Of a stretch of 64,000 nucleotides of DNA, positions 28,601 through 40,600 are shown piece after piece. Both the position numbers and the translations under genes were made by a program. The notes below the pieces were generated by a model. The model saw only the letters and a program-made list of their open reading frames with translations. It made no database searches and was not told the origin of the DNA. This DNA comes from Methylorubrum populi (lineage in GTDB: Bacteria; Pseudomonadota; Alphaproteobacteria; Rhizobiales; Beijerinckiaceae): NCBI RefSeq assembly GCF_002355515.1, contig NZ_AP014809.1, forward strand, positions 2,690,501 through 2,754,500, read 5' to 3'. Each line of letters starts with the position of its first letter. Position 1 is the stretch's first letter.

Positions 28601-31600
28601 CCGCGACCGCGTCGACACGCCGGCGGCCAGCCAGGGCTCCGTCGTCGAGGCGGTGCTGAGCGGCAGCAATGCCAAGACCAGCGGCGCGCTGACCGTCGGC
28701 GCCACCTCCGCGCAGTCGATCCGTGCGCAGGTCGCCGCGGCGGCGGCCTCGATCGGCGGCGGCGGCTCGGCTGGCGTCGGCGTCTCGGCCGCCGGAGTCA
28801 CCGTCACCAACGCGATCGCGGTCGCGACCCGTGCCGTCATCGACGGTGACGGGGCGGCGGGCATCGAGGCCGGCAGCGTCACGGTGCGCGCGGCCGACAC
28901 TTCCACGATCGAAGCCTTCGCCGGCTCCGCGTCCCTCGCGGGTTCCGGCGGCGGTGCCGCCGGCGTCTCGGTAGCGGTCGGCTTCACACTGGCGCTCAAC
29001 AGCATCGCCGGCAATGTCGAAGCGAAGATCGTCAACGCCGACACCCTCCTGCGCACGACCGGTGCCGCCGGTGCCACGGTCAGCGCCGCGCGCGCCGGCC
29101 GCATCTACGCGGCGGCCGCGGCGGCGGCGATCAGCCTCGCCGGCGGCGGCTCGGCCGGGGTCGGCGTCTCCGGCGGCGGCGCTTTCGCCTCGAACCGCAT
29201 CCTCGGCTCGGTGAACGCCACGGTGGATGCGAGCCGGATCACCACCGCGGGCGGCGGTGGCCTGACGGTGACCGCGACCGGCTCGTCCGAGATCACGGCG
29301 ATCATCTCGTCCGTGGCCGCCTCCGGCGGCGGTGGCGGCGCGGCCGGGGTCGGTGTCGCCCTCGGCGTCAGCGGGGCCGAGAACCGGATCGGCGAGTGGG
29401 TGACCGCGGGTGCGGATGCGGACCGGAAGGACTCCCTCAAGGACCAGGGGGCGGTGGCCGTCCAGGCCGCGGTGAAGAATTCGATCCTCGACATCGCCGC
29501 GGCCCTCACGGTTCAGGCAACCGCGAGCCAGAAGATCGCCGCGACCGTGATCGCGGCTGCGGCGGCGATCCAGGGCGGCGGCGCGGCCGGCGTCTCCGTG
29601 AGCGCGGCCGGCTCGGTCACCGCCAACGCGATCGGCGTGGTGACGTCGGCCACGATCGACGGAGATGGGACCGGCGCGGGCGCGGGGATCAAGGCCGGCA
29701 GCGTCACGGTCTCCGCCGCTAACACCGCCGAGATCGCGGCGGTGACCGGCGCCGCCGCGCTCTCCGGCGCGGGCGGCGGCGCGGCCGGCGTCGGCGTGGC
29801 GGTCGGCTTCGCGCTGGCCATCAACAGCATCGCGGGCGGAATCCAGGCCTCGATCGCCAATGTCGATGCCGGACTGACCACCCGCGGCGGCGGTGTCACC
29901 GTCGGCGCGCGCAACAGCGCGCGCATCCGGGCGGCCTCGGCAGCGGCGGCCGTCTCGATCGGTGGCGGCGGCGCGGCCGGCGTCTCGGTGAGCGGCGGCG
30001 GCGCGGGCGCGCTGAACGTCATTACGATGGGAACCAGCACCTTTGTCGCCGACAGCAAGCTGACCGTGCGGGGCGGCAAGTCGGCGGTGACGGCGGAATC
30101 CACCTCCGACATCCAGGCCCTGATCACCGCCGCCGCCGCGGCGGCGGGCGGCGGCGGCGCGGCCGGTGTCGGCGTCTCGGTCGGCGTCGGCGGTGCCGAG
30201 AACCGGATCGGCAGCTGGGACATCACGCGCACCGGCGACAAGCGCGACGTCGCTCTGCGGAGCACCGCGCCGATCCAGGCCTATCTGAGCAATACGAGCA
30301 TCGATTCGGACAGCGCGCTCGACGTCACCGCGACCTCGAACCAGACGATCCGGTCCGCCGTCGCGGCGGTTTCCGCGTCGATCCAGGGCGGCGGCGCGGC
30401 GGGCGTCAGCGTCGCGGGTGCGGGTGTCGGCTCGACCAACCTCATCGGCGTGGCGACGCGCGCCTTCATCGATGGCGATGGCGCGACCGGCATCAGCGCG
30501 TCGCAGATCGCGCTCCTGGCGAAGGATACCTCCACGATCACGGCTGTCGTCGGCTCGTCCGGGATCGCCGGCAGCGGCGCGGGCGTGGCCAGCGTCGGCG
30601 TCACGGCCTCGGTCTCACAGGCCAACAACACCATCGGCAACGTCGTCGAGGCGGTGATCCGCAACGCGGATACCGGCGTCACCTCGACCGCCGGCGACCT
30701 TTCGGTCAATGCCGAGAGCGGTGGCACGATCGAGGCGATCGCGACCGCGGCCTCCGTCAGCGTCGGCGGCGCCGGCATCGCCAGCGTGCAGGTGTCGGGC
30801 GGCGGCGCCGGGGCGCTCAACATCATCACCACGAGCACGCGTGCGGCGATCGAGCAGGCGGCCGGTCAGGCGGCCCTCAACCGGGTGACGAGCGGGGCGG
30901 CCCTGCGTGTCGGCGCGACGAGCAGTCAGGACATCAAGGCCACCGTGGTCGCCCTTTCGGCGGGCGGCGGCGGCGCGGGCATCGCCAGCGTTCCGGTCGC
31001 GATCGGCCTGTCCGGTGCGCAGAACATCATCGGCACATGGCGGACGGTCGACGGCAACGGTCAGCGGCTCGACCAGCCGACCCTCGATACCGATGGCGGC
31101 GCCAAGGTCGAGGCGCTCATCGCCGACACGGTCGCGAGCGCGCAGGGGGCCGTCTCGGTGACGGCCACCTCGGCCGGGACCATCGACGCCACCGTCGCGG
31201 CCGCCTCGGTCGTCGTCACCGGTGCCGCGGTCGCCGTCGGCGTTGCCGGTTCCGGCAGCTATTCGGGCAACGCGATCAGCTTTTCCACGAACGCGGCGAT
31301 CACCGGTGCCTCGACGAGTGTGACTGCCGCCGACGTGGCGGTGCTTGCGACGAACCGGTCCGCGATCAGCGTCGATGTCGGCGCAGCCGCCGTCGCGGCC
31401 GCTGGCGGCGGTGTCGGCGTCGCGCCCTCGATCAGCGTCGCTACGGCTCTCAACGTCATCAACAATGCCGTCACCGCCGAGATCGACCGCACGTCCGTGA
31501 CGGCGCGCACCGGCGCGATCCGCGTCTCGGCGCAGGTTCCGGCGGACGATCCCGCCACGAGCGCCGTCGAGGGCGCGAGCATCCGCGCCCGCGTCGCCGC

Positions 31601-34600
31601 GGCCGCCGTGGCGCTCTCCGGCGGCGGCGTCGCCGTCTCGGTGGCGGGCGGCGGTGCCGTCGCGACCAACATGATCGGCGGCACGACCCGCGCGCGAGTC
31701 GGCGATGCCCGGCTGAAGGCGGCCGGCGACGTCGCGGTCACCGCTGCGAACAATGGACGCATCGAGGCCGAGGTGGCCGCGCTCGCCGCCGGCGCCAGTA
31801 TCGGCGGCACCGCGGTCGGGGCCAGCATCGGCACCGGCGTCGCCGTCAATCTCATCGGCAGCGCGATCACGCAGAAGGTCAACGGCCAGGACAAGACGAC
31901 CCAATCGGCCGGCCTCGTCATCGAGGCCCTGTCGAAGGACACCACCATCGAGGCGGGCGGTACGCTCTCCGTCACGGCCGATTCCGGTCAGACGATCCGG
32001 GCGACGGTCGCGGCCGGTTCCGCCGCGCTCTCCGGGGGCGCGGTCGCCCTGAGCGCCGCCGGCGCCGGCGCCGGCGCCCACAACCGGATCGGCGCGCTGA
32101 TCAGTGCATCGATCGACGACGACGGCGCCGGCGACAAGATCACGGCGGGCGCCGTGACGGTCGCGGCCCGCGACAACTCCGTCCTCTCCGTCGAGACCGG
32201 CGCGGCCTCCGTCGCCGCGGCCTTCGGCTTCTTCGGGGGCGCCGCCTTCTCCCTCGCGGTCGCCGCGGCGGACAACGTGATCGAGAACAGCGTCACGGCG
32301 GCGATCCGGAATCTCGGCGGTGCGAACGGTCTCGCGGTCGGCGGTGCGGTCAACGTCACCGCCAGCGAGAACGCGAGCCTGACGAGCCGCTCCCGTGCAG
32401 GGGCCATGGCCGCGAACGCCTCGCTCTTCGGCGTCGCCATCGCGGGCGGCGGCGCCGGCACCGGCGACACCGTCAGGAGCAAGACCAAAGCCGGCATCTT
32501 CGACAGCAAGGTCACCGCCGCGGGCGACGTTTCCGTTCAGGCCAGCGACACCACCACGGTCGATTCGCAGGTGCTCGGCATCTCCGTGGCCGGCGGCCTG
32601 CTCGCTCTCGCTGCCGGCGGATCGGTCGCCAAGGTCGACGTGACGCCATCGGTCGAGGCCAAGCTCGCGGGCAGCACGATCGCGGCCGACGACGTCGTCG
32701 TCACCGCGACCGCCACGCCGTCCGCCTACGCCAAGGCCACCGGCATCAATGCCGGCACCGCTGCGGTCGGCGCCTCGACCGCGCTCGTCAACGTGGCCGC
32801 CACCGTCGCCGCCTCCACCGAAACGACCGGCCTCACCGCCAACACGGTGACGGTTCTGGCGAGTCTCTCCCGCGGCGCGAACCCGACGGCTCAGGCCGAG
32901 GCGACCGGCGCGGTCGGCGGCCTGATCGGCATCAACTCGACGGTCACCGACGCATCCAACACCAGCCTCATCACCGCAACCTTCGGCACTGGAACGGTGC
33001 TGAACGTGGCGCGGACCGTGTCGCTCGCGGCATCCAGCGCGACGCAGCAGCGGTCGAACGCCAACAGCGCCAGCCTCGGCCTTGTGGCAGCGGGCGCTAC
33101 GGTCTCGCGGGCGGCATCCGCCACGCAGACCACGGCCAACGTCACCACCGCGAATACGATCCGCGCCGGCGCGTTCTCGCTCACGGCGACCGGGTCCGAC
33201 GACAATCTGGCCGCCGCGACGGCCGGCTCCGGCGGCCTCGTCTCGGGGGCGGCCGCCGTCACCACGACGAGCACCGGCGGCAGCACCAACGCGACTTTGG
33301 GCAGCAATGCCAAGATCGATCTGATCAACGGCCGCTCGGGGAGCGGGCTGTTCTTCCTGAACGCCGACCACACCGCGACGACCAACGGGCAGATCAGCAC
33401 CAACAGCTACGGTGCCCTCGCGGGCAGTGGCGCCCTTTCCACCAACACCGTCACCCATGCCTCCAAGGCCACGGTCGGGGCTGCCGCCGAAATCCTCGCC
33501 TACGACATCACGGTCAATGCGCGGAATGCCGTGCTGAAGCCGCTGCTGGCGAGCCCCAATATCGACGGCAGCACGGCCGGTGGCATCAGCGGCGCCGGCG
33601 CGTCCAGCCGGACCGAACTCGGCCTGACCACGGCGGTGACCGTCGCCAGCGATGCCAAGCTCGAGACCACGCGCTTCGTCGGCGCCTACGGCAACGTGAC
33701 ATTCTCGGCGCTCAACGACATCAACGTCACCGACAAGGTCGTGCTGAAGACCGGCGGCGCGCTCTCGGGCGCGGGTGCCACGGCGGCGCTCGCCGGCCGG
33801 GGCGGCGCCGGGCTCGACGCCACGATCACCGTCGGTGACCGGACGCAGATCCTGACGCTCGGCAACCTTACCGCCAATGCCAACACGCGGGTGGCCGCGG
33901 CGATCATCGCGAACACCGAGACCAACGGCGGAGCCACCGTCGCCACCGGCGGCACCGACATCACGCTGCGGCCGAACAATGCGGTCACGATCGGCGCGGG
34001 CGTCAAGGTCACGGCCTACGGCAACCTGACCCTGGCCGCCGGCAAGCAGGCCGACCAGCGCGACGATGCCTACGATCTCTCCGCGCGGACCGATACCTTC
34101 GCCGGCAGCGCGATCCCGATCCAGTCGATCACCGCCAATATCGACCTGAAGCAGGCCAACACGATCACGGTCCAATCCGGCGCGCTGCTGGAGACCGGCG
34201 GCGACGCCGTGTTCAACACCAACTGGTTCGGCATGGCCGGCGCCGACGCCAAGGCGAAGGGAACGAGCTGGACCACGGCGGTTGCCGGCGCCATCGACAG
34301 CCTGCTGGGTGGCAACCCGCAATCGGTTCAGGCGGGTGACGCGCACACCTCGTCGATCGGCCGCGTCATCATGAACGGTACCGTGCGGACCGGCATCATC
34401 AGCGACATCAAGATCGTCCTGGATCAGCTGAGCAGCCAATCGGGCACGTCGACGACCTACACCGCGAACGGCCACACCTACGAGACGGGAGGCACGGCCG
34501 GTAAAACAATCCTCACGGGGACGATCTATCTCGGCGGCCAGGCCATCGGCGCGGACGGCAACTTCGTGACGGACGGCACGACGCCGAAATCCTTCACGCT

Positions 34601-37600
34601 AAGTCAGGACACGGGAGGCGAAACGGCGCTCGTGACGGCGCCGCGACTGCCGATCACCATCGCGATGGGCACCGAGCTGCTCCGCTCGGGCCTGATCGAG
34701 GCCCTCAACGACGCGATGGCCAAGAAGCGGGACTATCAGCGCGATGCCGGCCTGCAGGCCTTCTACAACAACGAGATCCTGCGCATCGCGGGCATCCTGA
34801 AGGCCCAGGGGCTCGCCGAGATCTTCTATGAGGCCGACGGCAAGACCGTTGCCGGCGTCGGCGCCGTCCGCCAGCAGGTTCAGGTCATCACCATCGGCGC
34901 CTTCACGGCGGGTGCCGGCCGCATCGCCGTCTTCGCGGACGACCTCAGCGGCAGCGGGGCCTTCCAGGCGAAGGAGAAGGGCAAGGTCGAGATCCAGAAC
35001 AACTCGACCGCGTCGCTACGCATCGGCGGCATCACGATGCCGGAATCCTCGGGCGGTCTGACCTATAACGGCGTCAAGGTCTCCCTGGCGGCCGACCCGC
35101 AGAAGAAGATCGGCGAGATCAACGCGGAGAACGCGGCGGACGACGGCTATGTGCCGAGCACGGCCACTTTCTCCGAGATCGCCTCCGGCGGCAGCTTCAG
35201 CAACGCTGCCAACAGCACCATCGACATCAACAACAACCTGGGGGTCACCACCGCCCCGAACGGGTTCACGATCCCGGCCGGTGCACTGATCATCGCCGGC
35301 GCGATCACCGCGCCGAACGCCATCCTCACCGCGACGAGCAAGGGCGACCTCTTCGTCGATGCGGGCGCGCGCATCCTCGTCAAGGAGAACAAGTCCAAGG
35401 CGACCGGTTCGGCGACGATCGGCGGCCCCGGTTCGGTCAATGACAAGTCGGTCGCAGAGATCGGCGGTTCACCCTATGCGCAGGTGAAGAATGCCTTCGT
35501 GAGAGACGGCTTCTCGCCGTCGAGTGTCGACGCGATCGTCGCAAGCTTGTCGGTGAAGTCGAGCGAGCCCAATCTTCAGGCCAACCAGATCTCGATCAAT
35601 GCCCAGTATGTCAACATCAATGGTCTGATCCGTAGCGGTGTCTCGGAATACAAGCTCGTCGTCGACGATGCTGCGGTCAGTGAGATTAGGGCGGCATTCG
35701 CGAACAAGACCGCGCCGTACATAACGATCAAGAGCCTCTCGAAGGAGGGGCTGTTCACGGTCGAGCTGGACACAACCTACGGAAGCAAGGGGCGGCTCGT
35801 CGTCAAGGAACTCGTGACCTTCGGCGGTTCCGTCTCGATCACCGGCAACATCCTCAACACCGGCAACGGCACCGGCCGGATCGAAGCCCTCGCCGGCTAT
35901 TCCAACATCACCATCGAAAATTATTCAGACTACGACATCGTCATCGAGAAGCTCGACAACAGCAGCCGCGGCGCCGGCAGCGTGGTTCTGAACGACCTGT
36001 CCTACGCGAGCGACACCGTCCGCTATCGCACCACGATCTACCAATCGACGAAGAACGCATCCGGGCAGGACGCCGTCTCGGCGACCGTCCGCACGATCTA
36101 CAACGACGCGAACACGGCCCCCACGACGGTCTCGGATCGACCGGATCAGAGCAATACGGGGCGCACCGCGACCTACACCCCGAAGGACGGCTGGCGCTAC
36201 GCCTACGCGGTCGGCCAGACCTCGACCAAATACGAGAAGACGGTGACGGGAACGTCGTCTTGGGCCGGCATCGACGCCCTCGCGAAGGACCCGGCGACGA
36301 TCCAGGGCTTCAAGGAAGTCGCCACCGGCGACGTACGGATGCTTGAATCGGGAACTTACTACTATCTCGATGTCAGCAATAATGCTTCTTATACATTCCC
36401 GACGATCAACAATCCCTCGACCATCAATCTCTCCGGGTACAGCGCGCCGAAGATCACCGATTCCTGGCAGACCAGCACGTGGTACGGGAAGAAGACTTAC
36501 TACACCGAGTGGACGCGCGAGCAGCCGCGAGAGACGACGGCAACGGCCAATATCGAGGCCGACCGTCCGATCCAGATCGCCTTCTACGGATCCGATCGCG
36601 GTGACATCAGCATCACCTCGAGCGGGTCCGGGAAGATCCTGATCAGGGACGGGATCGTCAACGCCTCGGGCAAGGTGACGATCAACGCCGGCGGCTCGAT
36701 CGAGCAGATGAACGAGACGGCCACGATCTCCGCCGCCACGGTCAGCCTCACCTCGCGGTCGGGCAGCATCGGCAACGGCACGGCCGTCCTCGGAAGTGAC
36801 GTCAACGGTCCGGGCGCGATCCCGGTGGCCGGCGCGCAGGCGCTGCGGATCGACGGAGTGTTCACCACCGACAAGGACGGCAAGCGTACTTATACCGCGC
36901 CGGTCGTCCTCACCGCTTCGGCGGCGGGATCGGTCTACATCCAGAACGCCGGTCTTCCGGCCCTGCAGATCGACTCCGTCTCAGCGAGCGGCGGCGACGT
37001 GACGCTCGTCTCCGCGCCGGGCATCGTCGTAGCGAGCGGCAAGGCCGGCTCGATCAGCGGCGGCATCATCACGCTGGCCGCGACCTCCGGCGACGTCGGT
37101 TCCGGCGACGTGACCGACACCGGGATCCTGAACCTCAACGGCCGCCAGACGCAGCGCGACCGAGTCGATATCCTGGCTGGCGGCAACGTTTCGGTCCGGC
37201 AGACCTCGGGCAACCTGCGCCTCAACAGCCTCACCGCCGGCGGAGACGTCGTCGTGCAGGTCGTGAACGGCAGCCTGCTCAACGTGAACAACGTCGTCGT
37301 GCGCGACGAGCGCAAGGCGGCCGACCTGATCGGCGGTGTCTGGAAGGATCTGGCCCTCACCGGGAGCCAGGCGGACGCCAAGTTCAAGGCGACGCTGAGC
37401 GCCTACGAGAGCACACGGGAGCGCGACTACAACGCCTACTGGTCCTACCGGAATCAGCAGGCGGATCCCTCCGTCTACGACGCCAGCTTCGAAGTGAAGC
37501 TCAGCGCGAAGACCGGCGAGTTGCAGTACTACGAGTCCCTCTACAGGCAAGAGGCGACGGGCAAGGGGCTCAGCGGCAGCGCCGTGACCGACTATGTCGG

Positions 37601-40600
37601 CAAGGCCATCGCCGCGATCGAGCAGAGCCGCACCGCGCAGTACCGGGCGCTCCACCTGCAATACGGCCGCTACGGCGACGTCTATCACGCCGATCTTGCC
37701 GGCGATTACGCGACGTACTGGGCCATCCGCGGGACGCAGCCGAGCGCCACTGCCTTCGACACGAGCTATACCGTGACGGCGACGGCCGCATCGCTGGCCA
37801 AGATCCAGGCGGCGACGCACGCGGCGCCGATTTCCGGCGATGCGATGATCGCCCGCGTCACCGCGCAGATCGCGCAGATCGAGAGCGAGCGCGGCGGCAT
37901 TGCGCGTCTGAGCGAGGCCGAGATCCGGGCCCTCTACGAGACGGCCATCGAGGCGGAGGCGCGCGGGGCGCGGCTGGCGGACGAAGCGTTCAAGGCGCTC
38001 GCGAGCTACGACACCGCCTATGCGCGCTACGAGGTGCTGAAGGCGAGCCGGGTCAACGGCGCGATGACGCTGACGACCGCCGAGCGCGACGCGCTGCGTG
38101 CGCAGTTCGGCAGCGACGCGACCGGAAGCGGACTGACCGGCGCCGCCAAGGACGCCTATATCGACGGCCGGATCAAGGCGGTCCAGGAGACCCGCGCGGA
38201 CGAGCTGGCCAGGCTTTCGGCGCTGTTCTCAGGGATCGCCAAGGGTGACCAGAGCACCTTCACGGCGCAGTACAACCTCTACCTGAAGCTGCGCGGCTCG
38301 CTGGTGAACGGTGCGCCGGCGCTCACGAGCGCCGAGATCGCCGACCTGACCAGCCTCTACGGCACCGATGCCACCGGCGCGGCGCTGAGCGGCGCGGCGA
38401 AGGACAGCTACGTCGCGGCCAAGATTCAAGCGACGCTCGACGCGCGCGCGGCCGAGTACACCAAGCTGAACGCGATCTTCGCGAGTTCGGCGGCGACCGA
38501 TTACGCCCGGCTGACCGCCATCTTCGGAAGCACCGCGCTCACCGACTACGTCGTCGATCAGATCCAGCAGGTCGAGGCGTCCAGGACGGTCGATTACCGG
38601 AACCTCGCGCTGACCTTCGCCGGCTTTACGGCGGGGACGATCAACTACGACACCGCCTATGCGCGCTACGAGGCGCTGAAGGCGAGCCGGGTCAACGGTG
38701 CGATGACGCTGACGACCGCCGAGCGCGATGCGCTGCGCGCGCAGTTCGGCAGCGATGCCACCGGAAGTGGGCTGACCGGTGCCGACAAGGACGCGTACAT
38801 CGAGGGCCGGATCACGGCGGTCCAGGAGGCCCGGGCGGACGAGTTCGCCGGACTCTCGGCGCTGTTCTCTGGGATCGCCAAGGGGGACCAGGGCACCTTC
38901 ACGGCGCAGTACGACCTTTACTGGAAGCTGCGCGGCTCGCTGTTCAACGGGGCGCTCACGCTGACGAGCGCCGAGATCGCCGACCTGACCAGCCTCTACG
39001 GCACCGATGCCACCGGCGCGGCGCTGAGCGGTACGGCGAAGGACCGCTACGTCGCGGCCAAGATCAAGGCGACGCTCGACGCGCGCACGGCGGAGTACGC
39101 GAAGCTGAGCGCCGTCTATGCGGGCTTCGGCGACCGTTACCTGCCGAAGCTCGGCACGGCTTACCAGATCTACAGCAGCGACAAGGCGAATGCCGATACC
39201 AACGGCATCGTGCGGATCACCGGCGCCGAGCGGATCGCCCTCGCCGTGCAGTTCGCCGACCAAGCCAAGTTCCAGACCCTCGGCGAGATGTTCCTGCAGG
39301 CGGAAACCGCCAAGAAGGTCGTGGCGGCCGAGCTAGCGCTCAAGGCCGATTACGCGCGGCTTCACGCCAGCTTCGGCGGCCTCGGCGACGCCTATGATCC
39401 CTCGCTGGTGGAATCCAGATCCGATGCGGACAAGGCCGGCTACGAAACCTATTGGAGCTACCGCAACCAGCAGATCGATCCGAGCGTCTACAACGCGTCC
39501 TTCGCGCCGCGTCCCACAGGACAGGCGCTCATCGATGCGGTGAGCACGGCCCGCGCTCGTGCCGCGGTCGAAACCCAGGCCGCCTCGTCCCCGGCCATCA
39601 CGGCCGCCCGCCAAGCGGCCCAGGATGCCCGCGGAGCGGCGCTCACGGCGCAGTACCGATCACTCCACGCCTTCTTCAACAGCTTGCCCGCCTCCAACGG
39701 CGAGGCGACCCTGACGGCCTCGAAGCAGGACAACCCGGCCTTCTTCGTCGACAGGGCCACGGCCAAGGACATCGACGACGGCATCAAGCGCTGGACGGAA
39801 GAGGAATTGCTGAGCGCGGTCGGCCAGGGCCTGCTCAAGGAAGTGCCCAGCACCGTCGTCGATATCCAGAGTCCGATCATCAAGGGCCGCTCGATCAAGC
39901 TCGTCACGGCCGACAATGTCGGCTCGACCAGCGGCACCACGCTGATCGCGGTCGGCAACAACGCGCCGCGCATGACGGTCGACCAGCAGATCGATCTGGC
40001 CGCTGCCGAGCGCAGCGATCTCGTCTTCCTCACCAAGGCGCCGATCACTGCCAGCGTCGTCTTCGCCAACAACGGCACGACCGGAACTGTCACGCGGGTG
40101 GATGGCGGCCTCTGGGATCTCACGGCCTTCACGAAGGACGGACAACTCATCGATGCCACGCTGTTCATCGGCGGCCTGACGCAGAACGCCACCGCCGAGA
40201 CCCGGGCCTATTTCAAGATCGTGTCCGTCACGGACACGGTGATCACCGTCGCCTTCTCCGGCAGCAAGAGCTTCCAGGAAGGGATCGCCCGCAACGTCAC
40301 CTTCGGTGCCAGCGTCGCGGTGAGCAGCGAGGCGCCGCGCGCTTCGGCGACGATGTCGGTCGACCGCCTCAAGGCCGCCCCGACCAGCTTCGATGTCACC
40401 TTCAGCAACGACGCCGCGACGAACCAGGGCGTGCTGACGCTCAACAGCGGCACCTGGGACACCGCGCTCTACGCCGTCGGCGACACGCTCTTCATCGCCG
40501 GCGACACCACCAACACCACGGCGATCGCCACCAACGTGTTCCGGATCGCCGCGATCGCGGGTGGGGTGATCCGTCTCGAGGCCGGCCAGCTCTTCGACAC

